The notes under the pieces: generated by a model
Databases searched by the model: none
What the model was told of the DNA's origin: nothing
The model's input: the letters and a program-made list of their open reading frames with translations, nothing else
Part shown: positions 17,717 through 24,786 of the stretch, piece by piece
How the letters are laid out: each line of letters starts with the position of its first letter
Numbering within the stretch: the first letter of the stretch is position 1
Assembly: GCA_964537955.1 (NCBI GenBank)
Contig: CAZICY010000004.1
Span: 20,293-84,292 of the forward strand
Reading direction: 5' to 3'
Source of the DNA: Mxb001 sp964537955
GTDB taxonomy: Bacteria > Actinomycetota > Actinomycetes > S36-B12
Length of the DNA: 64,000 nucleotides
Position numbers and translations under genes: made by a program

Positions 17717-18388
17717 CTACGACGTGGTGGTGGTCGTGCTGCGCATCGTCTCGCTCAGCGTCCACGTCAGGGCGGCGGTCTTGCCCTGCACGGTGTTGGC
17801 TGGCGGTACGCCGTTCACCGTCGTTTCGTTCGTGTCCGGGAGCGTGATGGCGAAGCGGAGATGGATCTCCTGGCCGGCAAGGATGTTGGCGCCCGCCGGC
17901 GTCGTCGGAACCACCGGGAGCGCGAGCGGGGTCGACTTGAGGGCAACTGCGGTCGAGGTGCCGAGGCTGGTCGACGTGCCCGCACAGGCACCCGATGCCG
18001 GCGTCCAGGCGACGCTGCACTGGGAAACCGTGACGCTGAGGCCCCTTGTCGCGTCCGTCGTGAGGACGCTGTTGACCGAATCCGAGAGAGACAGCCGCAG
18101 GTCCTGGGCATCGAGATTGCCGTTGTTGGTGTACTTCACGTAGCGGTAGACGGTGTCACCCGGCGCCATCTTGTCGATCGGCGTCGTGAAGCCATTGCCG
18201 TTGTCCGCCTGGATCAGGCTCAATGTGCCAGCAGTAGTTGCCGTCGGCGTCGTATTGAAGCTTTCGGCCGAGAGTGTCGCGTAGACGGTCGTCACGATCA
18301 AGGTGAGTCCGCCGACTGCGGCGAAGGCCAGGACTGCCGCGCGCCCGAGTGCCGTTGCAGCTGGGCCCGGTGTGGAAATGATTGCCAT
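17717..18388 (-). CDS. secreted TasA/camelysin-like protein (probable SipW substrate), first copy
   Basis: 223 residues with an AGGAGA site before the ATG. A hydrophobic signal segment (about residues 17-37, ending VYATLSAESF) is of the SipW-dependent type. It is followed by TAGTLSLIQADNG, PIDKMAPGDTVYRYVKYTNN and GNLDAQDLRLSL, the arrangement seen in TasA, CalY and related proteins: a first strand, a PGD turn and a 'nxG' strand. Two cysteines (SQCSVAW, GACAG) may pair. In Bacillus, TasA forms biofilm fibres after SipW cleavage; here the analogous role is inferred. Ten bases downstream of sipW. Confidence 0.78.
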   Translation of the reverse strand: MAIISTPGPAATALGRAAVLAFAAVGGLTLIVTTVYATLSAESFNTTPTATTAGTLSLIQADNGNGFTTPIDKMAPGDTVYRYVKYTNNGNLDAQDLRLSLSDSVNSVLTTDATRGLSVTVSQCSVAWTPASGACAGTSTSLGTSTAVALKSTPLALPVVPTTPAGANILAGQEIHLRFAITLPDTNETTVNGVPPANTVQGKTAALTWTLSETMRSTTTTTS

Positions 18389-18397
18389 GCAGATCTC

Positions 18398-18994
18398 CTA
18401 AGCATCTGCGGACGAGATGTCCGCGAGGACGGGACTGGCTCCTTCGGGCCTCCCTTCGCCGGATAGGTGGGTGCCGACCTGTCGTCGGCCCAGCGCGAAG
18501 AGGGCGAGCGCCATGACGTTGGCGCCCACAAGGAGTGTCACCGCGAGCCGCTGGGCGTCGGCTGACGCGAGGTACGCGAGCGGCGAGCCGATCGCAGGGA
18601 TGCGCCAGATCACGCGAGGCAACTCGTGCGTGGCAGAGACCAGGACCGGGTCGGTGTCGAGCTGGGCGTTTGCGTCGCCCTTGGTGGTGAAGCGGTTGAG
18701 GCCGTTGAGGACCCTGGACTCGACGACTCGATGAGCGACGGTCGCGCCTGCCGCCTCGACCACGATGACGTCGCCCACGCTGACGGTGCCCGCACTCGAG
18801 ATCTTGGTCACGATGAGATCCCCCGCATCAATCGCGGGCGTCATGCTTCCTGTCAGGACGGTCGTAACGCCGATTCCCCATGACGCGCGCGCGACCGTGG
18901 GCATGAGGAGCAGCACGAGCGTTGCTACCGCCATGAGGATGAGCGGCCATCGTTGTCGCGCGGCTCTTGTCTCGGGCGCAGCCATGCCGGACAT
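18398..18994 (-). CDS. SipW-type signal peptidase I
   Basis: 198 residues from ATG 18994 (18985 and 19069 are alternatives; no start has a clear ribosome site). A membrane helix (about residues 14-34) precedes the catalytic block VLTGSMTPAIDAGDLIVTK with nucleophile Ser in GSM. The general base appears to be His in GATVAHRVVE, as in the ER/SipW type, rather than the Lys of ordinary bacterial signal peptidases. A second hydrophobic segment lies near the C-terminus (LAVTLLVGANVMALALFALG). It heads an operon with two secreted proteins that are its likely dedicated substrates. Confidence 0.88.
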   Translation of the reverse strand: MSGMAAPETRAARQRWPLILMAVATLVLLLMPTVARASWGIGVTTVLTGSMTPAIDAGDLIVTKISSAGTVSVGDVIVVEAAGATVAHRVVESRVLNGLNRFTTKGDANAQLDTDPVLVSATHELPRVIWRIPAIGSPLAYLASADAQRLAVTLLVGANVMALALFALGRRQVGTHLSGEGRPEGASPVLADISSADA

Positions 18995-19127
18995 GCTAGG
19001 AATCGTTGCGACGAATTCACCCGTGAGAGAAGTCAACGAATGGGCTGTTGAACGCCGACGACCAGTCATGGTCAGTCGTTGTGACCGGGCACGGGCGGAT
19101 GATTGCCCACGAGAGGCTTGGGGGAAC

Positions 19128-19166
19128 CCGGTGGCCTGGGCCGGTTTCGAGTCGCCGAACTTCCGA
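19128..19166. repeat. degenerate tRNA-Phe 3'-half-like sequence (possible old attachment site)
   Basis: This 39-base stretch matches the copy at 24141-24179 at 31 positions, including the first eight bases CGGTGGCC and the block CTTCCGA. As a tRNA half it no longer folds (T-stem mismatches), so it is a relic. It lies upstream of the SAM riboswitch in the same orientation as the other two copies. Confidence 0.5.
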
Positions 19167-19285
19167 GGGTGAGGACGAACCAGAGTGTCTTCAGGGTGCG
19201 TCCCCATCCTTTGGGGCTCATCGATCCCGTGCGGGGGGCGCGGACCCGGATTTGTCAGCCGGGGAGACGCCTGCTAGTTTCCTCT

Positions 19286-19367
19286 CCAACATCAAGAGCG
19301 ACTGAGAGACCTGGCTCGCTGAAGTCGCAGCAACCCCTCGGGGTGCTAATGCCAGGACCGATGTGGA
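19286..19367 (+). promoter_or_regulatory. SAM-I (S-box) riboswitch
   Basis: The sequence shows the S-box consensus in order: P1 strand CCAACATC, ATCAAGAGCGACTGAGAGAC, CTGGCTCGCTGAAG, the highly conserved CAGCAACC, the P3/P4 loop CTCGGGGTGCTAAT, CCAGG, and the closing P1 strand CGATGTGG. It senses S-adenosylmethionine and normally turns off sulfur or methionine genes when SAM is plentiful. It lies upstream of a leader peptide and the transporter-metY operon. The aptamer 3' strand is only five bases from the leader ribosome site GGAGGA, compatible with translational control. Confidence 0.9.
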
Positions 19368-19376
19368 GGAAACATC

Positions 19377-19472
19377 ATGAGGTCCATGCGCTCTGTTCCG
19401 CTCACGCGACGTCGGGTCGTCGACCACATGCGCATGGACGGCTGCCTCTGTCCCTGGATGCCGGGCCTCTAG
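19377..19472 (+). CDS. putative cysteine-responsive leader peptide
   Basis: A 31-residue ORF (starts MRSMRSVPLTRRRVVDHM, ends GCLCPWMPGL) with a strong GGAGGA site. The arrangement 'L-RRR-VD-hydrophobic-R ... CLC' matches the class of short actinobacterial leader peptides placed before sulfate, sulfonate and cysteine genes. Two Cys codons near the end let ribosome stalling report cysteine-tRNA levels. Possible attenuator stems lie just beyond: GGGCC/GGCCC across the stop (19463-19475) and GGGCTCCTC/GAGGAGGCCC (19496-19520). It sits between the SAM riboswitch and the ABC ATPase gene. Confidence 0.75.
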   Translation: MRSMRSVPLTRRRVVDHMRMDGCLCPWMPGL

Positions 19473-19495
19473 GCCCTCCCTGCACGACCCCTTCA

Positions 19496-19520
19496 GGGCT
19501 CCTCCCACGAGAGGAGGCCC
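19496..19520 (+). promoter_or_regulatory. candidate attenuator hairpin before the transporter operon
   Basis: GGGCTCCTC can pair with GAGGAGGCCC (one bulged base) around a short loop. It lies after the leader-peptide stop and 33 bases before the ATPase ATG, where a terminator or sequestering stem is expected. No T-run follows, so translational or Rho-linked control is more likely than intrinsic termination. Confidence 0.45.
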
Positions 19521-19552
19521 TCCGCATCCACGCACGCCACGAGAGGCTTCCC

Positions 19553-20338
19553 ATGACTGCCCCCCTCCCGGCCACCCTGCCGGCCACGAGCCGCACGGCT
19601 CAACCCGCCACGGTCGACGTCACGGACGTGAGCAAGGAGTTCACGACGTCCAGCGGGCGCATCCCCGTCCTGCGCGACGTCTCGCTGCACATCGCGCCCG
19701 GTGAGACCGTCGCCCTGCTCGGCCCGAGTGGCTGCGGCAAGTCGACCCTGCTGCGTCTCATCGCAGGACTCGACACGCCGACCACCGGATCCGTCACCGT
19801 GGACGGTCAACTCGTCTCGGGTGTCGACACGCGCTGCTCGATCGTGTTCCAGGAGCCGCGACTGCTTCCGTGGAAGACCGTGGGGTCCAACGTCCGCCTA
19901 GGAGCTCGCGGCGGTGCCCACCAGGACGAGGTCGATGCCTGGCTCGAACTCGTCGGCCTCGATGGGTTCGCGTCCTACCTGCCCAAGCAGATCTCGGGCG
20001 GCATGGCGCAGCGCACCGCCTTGGCCAGGGCCCTCATCGGCCACCCGGGCGTGCTGCTCCTCGACGAGCCCTTCGCGGCGCTCGACGCGCTCACCCGACT
20101 GCAGATGCAGGACCTGCTCGCCCAGGTCACCGAGGCGCTCGGCACGACGGCCTTGCTCGTCACGCACGATGTCGACGAGGCCCTCTATCTCGCCGATCGC
20201 GTCATCGTGCTCGGCCAGCGTGCGGAGGGCATCGTCGACGTCGTCGATGTGCCCTTCGGTCACCCCCGCGATCGCGGAGATGCCCGCCTTGCCCCTCTGC
20301 GCGCCTCCCTGCTCCGGAGGTTCGGCATCCACACCTGA
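19553..20338 (+). CDS. ABC transporter ATP-binding protein, SsuB/TauB type
   Basis: 261 residues from ATG 19553. All nucleotide-binding motifs are present: Walker A GPSGCGKST, Q-loop VFQEPRLLPWKTV, signature ISGGMAQRTALARAL, Walker B VLLLDEPFAALDALT and the switch His in VTHDVDEAL. The Q-loop and D-loop wording is that of the nitrate/sulfonate/taurine importer class. It is the first structural gene after the riboswitch and leader peptide and is followed by the binding protein and permease, so it powers uptake of an organosulfur compound or sulfonate. Confidence 0.9.
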   Translation: MTAPLPATLPATSRTAQPATVDVTDVSKEFTTSSGRIPVLRDVSLHIAPGETVALLGPSGCGKSTLLRLIAGLDTPTTGSVTVDGQLVSGVDTRCSIVFQEPRLLPWKTVGSNVRLGARGGAHQDEVDAWLELVGLDGFASYLPKQISGGMAQRTALARALIGHPGVLLLDEPFAALDALTRLQMQDLLAQVTEALGTTALLVTHDVDEALYLADRVIVLGQRAEGIVDVVDVPFGHPRDRGDARLAPLRASLLRRFGIHT

Positions 20339-20389
20339 CCCTTCCCACCCCCTAGCCGTCCCACTTCCCCTATCGACTTTGGAGTTCAC

Positions 20390-21400
20390 ATGTCCCATGC
20401 ACGTCGCCAACCCCGTCTCGTCGCGGCGCTCTCACTCGCTGCCATCGCAGGCCTGACGCTCGCCGCCTGCGCTTCGGGCGAGGGAGGGTCCGCAGAGGAT
20501 TCCTCCACCCTGTCCTTGGACTACGCCTACTACAACCCCCTGAGCCTCGTCGTGCGCGACCAGGGATGCGTCGAGGCGGCAGTCGCCGACCAGGGCACCA
20601 CCGTGGAGTGGATCCTGTCGACCGGCAGCAACAAGGCCAACGAGAACCTCAACGCCGGCGTGCTCGACATCGGCTCCACGTCAGGAGCGGCCGCTCTCGC
20701 TGCACGGGCCAACGGCGGTGCCATCAAGACGATTGGCGTCTTCTCGCAGCCCGACTGGGCAGCCATCGTCGTCCCTGCCGACTCGACCATCACCGACGTC
20801 GCGGGCCTCAAGGGAACCAAGGTCGCCGCCACGAAGGGCACCGATCCCTACTTCTTCCTCCTGCAGGCGCTCAATGAGGCAGGGCTGAGCCAGACCGACG
20901 TGGAGATCATCAACCTCCAGCACGCTGATGGCCAGGCAGCTCTGGTGCGCGGAGACGTCCAGGCATGGGCCGGCCTCGACCCCATCACCGCGCAGGCGGA
21001 GGCCAACGACGGCGTGAAACTGATCTACCGCAACATCGACTTCGCTTCGTACGGCGTGCTCAACGCCCGCGAGGCCTTCCTCGAGTCATCGCCGGAACTG
21101 GTCGAGACAGTCCTCGGCTGCTACGAGCAGGCACGCGCCTGGATCAAGGCCAACCCCGACGAGGCAGCGGCGCTCCTCGCCAAGGAAGCATCCCTCGATC
21201 CGGAGGTCGCCCGCGTGGTGCTCACCGAGCGCACGGTGACCGACATCTCGATCGTGCCCGCCGACGCGCAGCGTCAGGTGCTCGAGAGGATCCTGCCGAT
21301 CCTCGTCGCCGAGGGCCAGGTCCGCTCCGAGGAAGAGGTGCGCGCGGCACTCGACAGCCTCTACGCACCCGAGATCGCCCAGAAGGTCGCCTCGTCATGA
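20390..21400 (+). CDS. sulfonate-type ABC transporter substrate-binding lipoprotein (SsuA-like)
   Basis: 336 residues with lipobox LAAC at about residue 27, so the protein is tethered outside the membrane. The mature domain begins LSLDYAYYNPLSLVV and contains LNAGVLDIGSTSGAAALAA, KGTKVAATKGTDPYFFLLQAL and QAWAGLDP, the pattern of aliphatic-sulfonate/taurine binding proteins. Its stop overlaps the permease ATG (ATGA). Under SAM riboswitch and Cys leader control with metY downstream, a sulfur-compound ligand is most likely; the exact ligand is unknown. Confidence 0.88.
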   Translation: MSHARRQPRLVAALSLAAIAGLTLAACASGEGGSAEDSSTLSLDYAYYNPLSLVVRDQGCVEAAVADQGTTVEWILSTGSNKANENLNAGVLDIGSTSGAAALAARANGGAIKTIGVFSQPDWAAIVVPADSTITDVAGLKGTKVAATKGTDPYFFLLQALNEAGLSQTDVEIINLQHADGQAALVRGDVQAWAGLDPITAQAEANDGVKLIYRNIDFASYGVLNAREAFLESSPELVETVLGCYEQARAWIKANPDEAAALLAKEASLDPEVARVVLTERTVTDISIVPADAQRQVLERILPILVAEGQVRSEEEVRAALDSLYAPEIAQKVASS

Positions 21401-22245
21401 CGACACACGCGCCGACGCCGCCCCGTGTCGAGCCCCGCAAGGGGCTCGACACGGACGAGGCGACTCCCTCGGGCTCGTCCCGGGAGAGTCGCCTCGCCTC
21501 GCGTCTCGGCAATGCCGCGCTCGGGCTCATCGTCCCGGCCGGGCTGCTCCTGCTGTGGATCACGCTCGCGGCGAACGGCTCCTTCTCGAGCAGCCAGCTC
21601 CCCTCCCCGGGAGAGGTTCTCGCGGGACTCGTCGAGCTCATCGAGCGCGGCACCTTCTGGACGCATGTCGCCATCACGATCCAGCGGGTCCTGCTCGGTT
21701 TCGCGGCGGGCGCGACGCTCGGCATCATCGTCGGTTCGCTCGTGGGGCTTTCCCCGTGGGCGAGTCGTCTCTTCGCCCCGACCATCCATGCGATTCGCGC
21801 GGTGCCATCGCTGGCCTGGGTGCCCGTGCTCGTGCTGTGGCTCGGGATCTACGAGGGCCCCAAGGTGACGCTGGTGGCGATCGGTGCGTTCTTCCCCGTC
21901 TTCACGACCGTTGCCGCGGGCTTCCAGCACGCTGACCGCAGGCTCATCGAGGTGGGTCGCGCGTACGGCCTGCGCGGGTTCAAGCTCGCCACCCAGGTGA
22001 TCCTGCCGTCGGCTGCGCCGACGATCTTCTCCGGCCTCAGGCTCGGCCTCGCGCAGAGCTGGCTCTTCGTCGTCGCCGCCGAGCTCATCGCGAGCTCCAA
22101 GGGGCTCGGCTTCCTGCTCATCGACTCTCAGAACACGCTGCGCACCGACATCCTCCTGCTATCGATCATCCTGCTTGCCCTTCTCGGCAAGACCACGGAC
22201 TTCCTCCTATCCCTCATCGAACGGAGAGTGCTCCGATGGACCTGA
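21397..22245 (+). CDS. ABC transporter permease, SsuC/TauC type
   Basis: 282 residues. After an unusual hydrophilic 35-residue N-terminal extension, six hydrophobic segments follow (from LGLIVPAGLLLLWITLA). The BPD-transporter loop EVGRAYGLRGFKLATQVILP (the EAA motif contacting the ATPase) is clear. The extension is encoded by a 14-bp hairpin with a GCAA loop followed by a second inverted repeat, which looks like an inserted palindromic element kept in frame. Its ATG overlaps the binding-protein stop. Confidence 0.9.
   Translation: MTTHAPTPPRVEPRKGLDTDEATPSGSSRESRLASRLGNAALGLIVPAGLLLLWITLAANGSFSSSQLPSPGEVLAGLVELIERGTFWTHVAITIQRVLLGFAAGATLGIIVGSLVGLSPWASRLFAPTIHAIRAVPSLAWVPVLVLWLGIYEGPKVTLVAIGAFFPVFTTVAAGFQHADRRLIEVGRAYGLRGFKLATQVILPSAAPTIFSGLRLGLAQSWLFVVAAELIASSKGLGFLLIDSQNTLRTDILLLSIILLALLGKTTDFLLSLIERRVLRWT
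21423..21500 (+). repeat. tandem palindromes within the permease coding region
   Basis: First palindrome: CCGTGTCGAGCCCC (21423-21436), GCAA tetraloop, GGGGCTCGACACGG (21441-21454), a perfect 14-bp stem. Second: GAGGCGACT (starting 21458) pairs with AGTCGCCTC just before 21500. Together they encode the extra hydrophilic N-terminus of the permease. Confidence 0.7.
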
Positions 22246-22270
22246 TCGCCTTCGGACGAAGGGCAGCGAC

Positions 22271-23566
22271 GTGAGCGACCGCGAGTGGGGCTTCCGCACG
22301 CGCGCCCTGCATGCGGGCGGTGCCCCCGACCCGACGACCGGCGCGCGTGCCGTGCCCATCTTCCAGACGACGAGCTTCGTCTTCGAGGACAGCGATGACG
22401 CGGCTGCGCTCTTCGCCCTCCAGAAGTACGGCAACATCTATTCGCGCATCGGCAATCCGACCGTGGCCGCCTTCGAGGAGCGCATCGCGTCCCTCGAGGG
22501 AGGGCTCGGCGCGGTGGCGACGGGCAGCGGCCAGGCCGCGGAGTTCCTCGTCTTCGCCGCCCTTGCCGGTGCAGGCGACCACATCGTGGCGTCCTCGTCG
22601 CTCTACGGCGGCACGGTGACCCAGCTCGCCGTCACCCTCCGTCGCTTCGGCGTGGAGACGACCTTCGTCTCCGGCGGGGATCCCGCGGACTTCGCCGCGG
22701 CGATCCGGGACAACACCAAGCTGGTCTTCGCCGAGGTGGTCGCCAACCCTTCCACCGATGTCGCCGACATCGCCGGGCTGGCTGACGTCGCACACGCGCA
22801 TGGGGTCCCCCTCGTGGTGGATGCGACGACGGTCACCCCCTACCTCTGCCGCCCCATCGAGCATGGTGCCGACATCGTCGTCCACTCCGCGACGAAGTTC
22901 CTCGGAGGACACGGCACCGCACTCGGTGGCGTCATCGTGGACGCGGGTCGCTTCGACTGGGGAAGTGGTCGGTTCCCACACTTCACGGAGCCAGTCCCGA
23001 CCTATGGCGACATCCGCTGGTGGGACAACTTCGGCGAGTACGCCTTCCTGACCAAGGTGCGCGTCGAGGATCTGCGCGACATCGGACCTGCCCTGTCGCC
23101 GTTCAATGCCTTCCTGCTCCTGCAAGGGGTCGAGACGCTCCCGCAGCGCATGCGCGAGCACGTCGCGAACGCTCGGCGCGTCGCCGAGTGGCTCGCGGAG
23201 GATCCCCGCGTGGCATGGGTGAGCTACTCCGGCCTGCCCGGGCATCGCGACCATGAGCGTGCCCGCACCTACACGCCCGAGGGTCCCGGCGCCGTCTTCT
23301 CCTTCGGCATCAAGGGAGGAGCCCCTGCCGCGGAGGCCTTCATCGGCAACGTCCGCCTGCTCAGTCACCTCGCCAACATCGGTGATGCCCGGAGCCTGGT
23401 GATCCATCCCGCCAGCACGACGCACCGCCAACTCTCGCCGCAGCAGCTCGTGGAAGCAGGGGTGCCGGACGACCTCATCCGCCTGAGCATCGGGCTTGAG
23501 GACGTCGACGACATCCTGTGGGACATCGACAGTGCGCTCACAGCGGCGACGGGAGTATCCCGATGA
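22271..23566 (+). CDS. metY: O-acetylhomoserine aminocarboxypropyltransferase/sulfhydrylase (MetY)
   Basis: 431 residues from GTG 22271 with a GAAGGG site. The length and sequence fit MetY: FRTRALHAGGAPDPTTGARA at the start, the PLP phosphate motif ATGSGQAAEF, VVANPSTDVADI, and the PLP lysine in HSATKFLGGHGTALGG; the C-terminal NIGDARSLVIHPASTTHRQL is characteristic. It makes homocysteine directly from O-acetylhomoserine and sulfide, linking imported sulfur to methionine. Cytosolic and tetrameric in the family. In the riboswitch-controlled operon. Confidence 0.94.
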   Translation: MSDREWGFRTRALHAGGAPDPTTGARAVPIFQTTSFVFEDSDDAAALFALQKYGNIYSRIGNPTVAAFEERIASLEGGLGAVATGSGQAAEFLVFAALAGAGDHIVASSSLYGGTVTQLAVTLRRFGVETTFVSGGDPADFAAAIRDNTKLVFAEVVANPSTDVADIAGLADVAHAHGVPLVVDATTVTPYLCRPIEHGADIVVHSATKFLGGHGTALGGVIVDAGRFDWGSGRFPHFTEPVPTYGDIRWWDNFGEYAFLTKVRVEDLRDIGPALSPFNAFLLLQGVETLPQRMREHVANARRVAEWLAEDPRVAWVSYSGLPGHRDHERARTYTPEGPGAVFSFGIKGGAPAAEAFIGNVRLLSHLANIGDARSLVIHPASTTHRQLSPQQLVEAGVPDDLIRLSIGLEDVDDILWDIDSALTAATGVSR

Positions 23567-24054
23567 CCGGGTCGACCACCGCGTGGCAGCCTCCGTCCGC
23601 GCAGGAGCGCCTCGCACTCTTGCGACGGTCGCAGACCATCGCCATCGTCGGTGCCTCGGACAACCCGGCTCGCGCCAGCTTCTTCGTGGCGACGTACCTT
23701 CTGTCGAGCACCGACTTCACAGTGTGGTTCGTCAACCCGCGTGTCGAGACGATCTTGGGGCACCCGGTCTACTCCTCCCTCTCCGACCTGCCCGGCACAC
23801 CGGACATCGTCGATGCCTTCAGGCGCCCGGACGACATGCCGACCGTCCTGGACGAGAGCCTGGAGGTAGGCGCAGGAGCACTGTGGATGCAGTTGGGCAT
23901 CACGCACGAGGAGACCGCTCAGCGCGGCACCGAGGCGGGGATGGCCGTCGTCATGGACCGTTGCATCAAGATCGAGCACGCGCGCTTCCACCGAGGCCTG
24001 CACTACGCCGGCTTCAACACCGGAGTCATCTCGTCCCGTCGGCGACTACCGTGA
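23563..24054 (+). CDS. CoA-binding (YccU-like) domain protein
   Basis: 163 residues; ATG overlaps the metY stop. It has a Rossmann fold: TIAIVGASDNPARASFFVA (nucleotide loop), VWFVNPRVETILGHPVYSSL, then DIVDAFRRPDDMPTV and GALWMQLGITHEETA. These are the CoA_binding_2 family marks. Such proteins often accompany metY and may regulate or bind CoA-related metabolites; an enzymatic role is unproven. Last gene of the riboswitch operon; a candidate terminator stem spans its stop (24049-24094). Confidence 0.88.
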   Translation: MTGSTTAWQPPSAQERLALLRRSQTIAIVGASDNPARASFFVATYLLSSTDFTVWFVNPRVETILGHPVYSSLSDLPGTPDIVDAFRRPDDMPTVLDESLEVGAGALWMQLGITHEETAQRGTEAGMAVVMDRCIKIEHARFHRGLHYAGFNTGVISSRRRLP

Positions 24055-24094
24055 TCGTGCGGCGCCTGACGATGTGCCGTCACATGGATCACGG
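24049..24094 (+). terminator. stem-loop at the end of the metY operon
   Basis: CCGTGATC (24049-24056) is complementary to GATCACGG (24087-24094), with an internal TGACG/CGTCA stem in the loop. It straddles the stop codon region of the CoA-binding protein and no T-run follows directly. Confidence 0.4.
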
Positions 24095-24141
24095 ATGAGT
24101 GTGCTCTGACCGGCCTCGGCGCCTGGAACCCGGCCCTTTTC

Positions 24142-24179
24142 GGTGGCCAGGGGCGGGGTCGAACCGCCGACCTTCCGAT
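24142..24179 (-). repeat. tRNA-Phe 3'-half direct repeat (att-like site, distal copy)
   Basis: These 38 bases are identical to 27776-27813, which run from just beyond the 3' end of tRNA-Phe through the acceptor strand, T arm, variable loop and 3' anticodon stem. The orientation is the same, so the two copies are direct repeats. The 5' tRNA half is absent here. This is what insertion of an element into the 3' part of a tRNA gene leaves at the far end. Confidence 0.85.
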
Positions 24180-24250
24180 GTGCAGTTCACTTCCTGACGC
24201 ACCCACAATGCATCGGTTCCTGATCCGGAAGGCACGTGGCCTTTCAGCTA

Positions 24251-24721
24251 CTAGTGGCGACGTTCCCAGGCTCCGGGCGACTCGAGCAGTCCGTTGATCG
24301 GGGTGGGGAGGTCGCCTGATGCGAGGTCCTCGAGAGATACGTGTTCGAGGACCTCGCGTATGGCAGCGCGCGTGGCGATCCATACCTCGCGAAGGTGCAC
24401 GGAGTTGCCTGAGTAGTGCACTTCCTCCGGGGGTCCCCCGCGGACCGCGGCAAGCGGTCCGTCCAGCGCCCGGATCACGTCCGCGACGCTCACCTGGCTC
24501 GGCGGCTGGGCCAGGCGGAACCCGCCATCCGCTCCGCGCTGGCTGGCGACGATGCCGGCCTGCTTGAGTCCTCGCAGGATGTTCTCGAGGAATTTCGAGG
24601 GGATCTCCTGCTCGCGGGCGATCGTCTCGGACTTCACCAGCCGGTGTGGATCGTCGTCGTAGGCGGCGGTGAGTTCCATGAGTGCCTTCATGGCGTACTC
24701 CACTCGCGCCGAGATGTGCAT
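24251..24721 (-). CDS. Rrf2 family transcriptional regulator (CymR-like)
   Basis: 156 residues from ATG 24721 at MHISARVEYAMKALMEL, the usual Rrf2 start. A GTG at 24790 overlapping the permease stop would give 179 residues and cannot be excluded. The winged helix is visible (ETIAREQEIPSKFLENIL, then ASQRGADGGFRLAQPP). There are no cysteines, so it cannot hold an Fe-S cluster like IscR; this fits CymR-type members that control cysteine and sulfur genes. Last gene in the transporter operon, making feedback control of sulfonate uptake likely. Confidence 0.87.
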   Translation of the reverse strand: MHISARVEYAMKALMELTAAYDDDPHRLVKSETIAREQEIPSKFLENILRGLKQAGIVASQRGADGGFRLAQPPSQVSVADVIRALDGPLAAVRGGPPEEVHYSGNSVHLREVWIATRAAIREVLEHVSLEDLASGDLPTPINGLLESPGAWERRH

Positions 24722-24786
24722 GGTGCCATTGAACCGCTGATGGATTCCCCGGTGCGAGGGGATCCGGCGATTCGGGTCGACGGGGG

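Noticed and set aside
24180..24250. possible second tRNA next to the distal att copy
   Set aside because: No cloverleaf can be formed with the 38-bp copy; only the 3' half matches tRNA-Phe.
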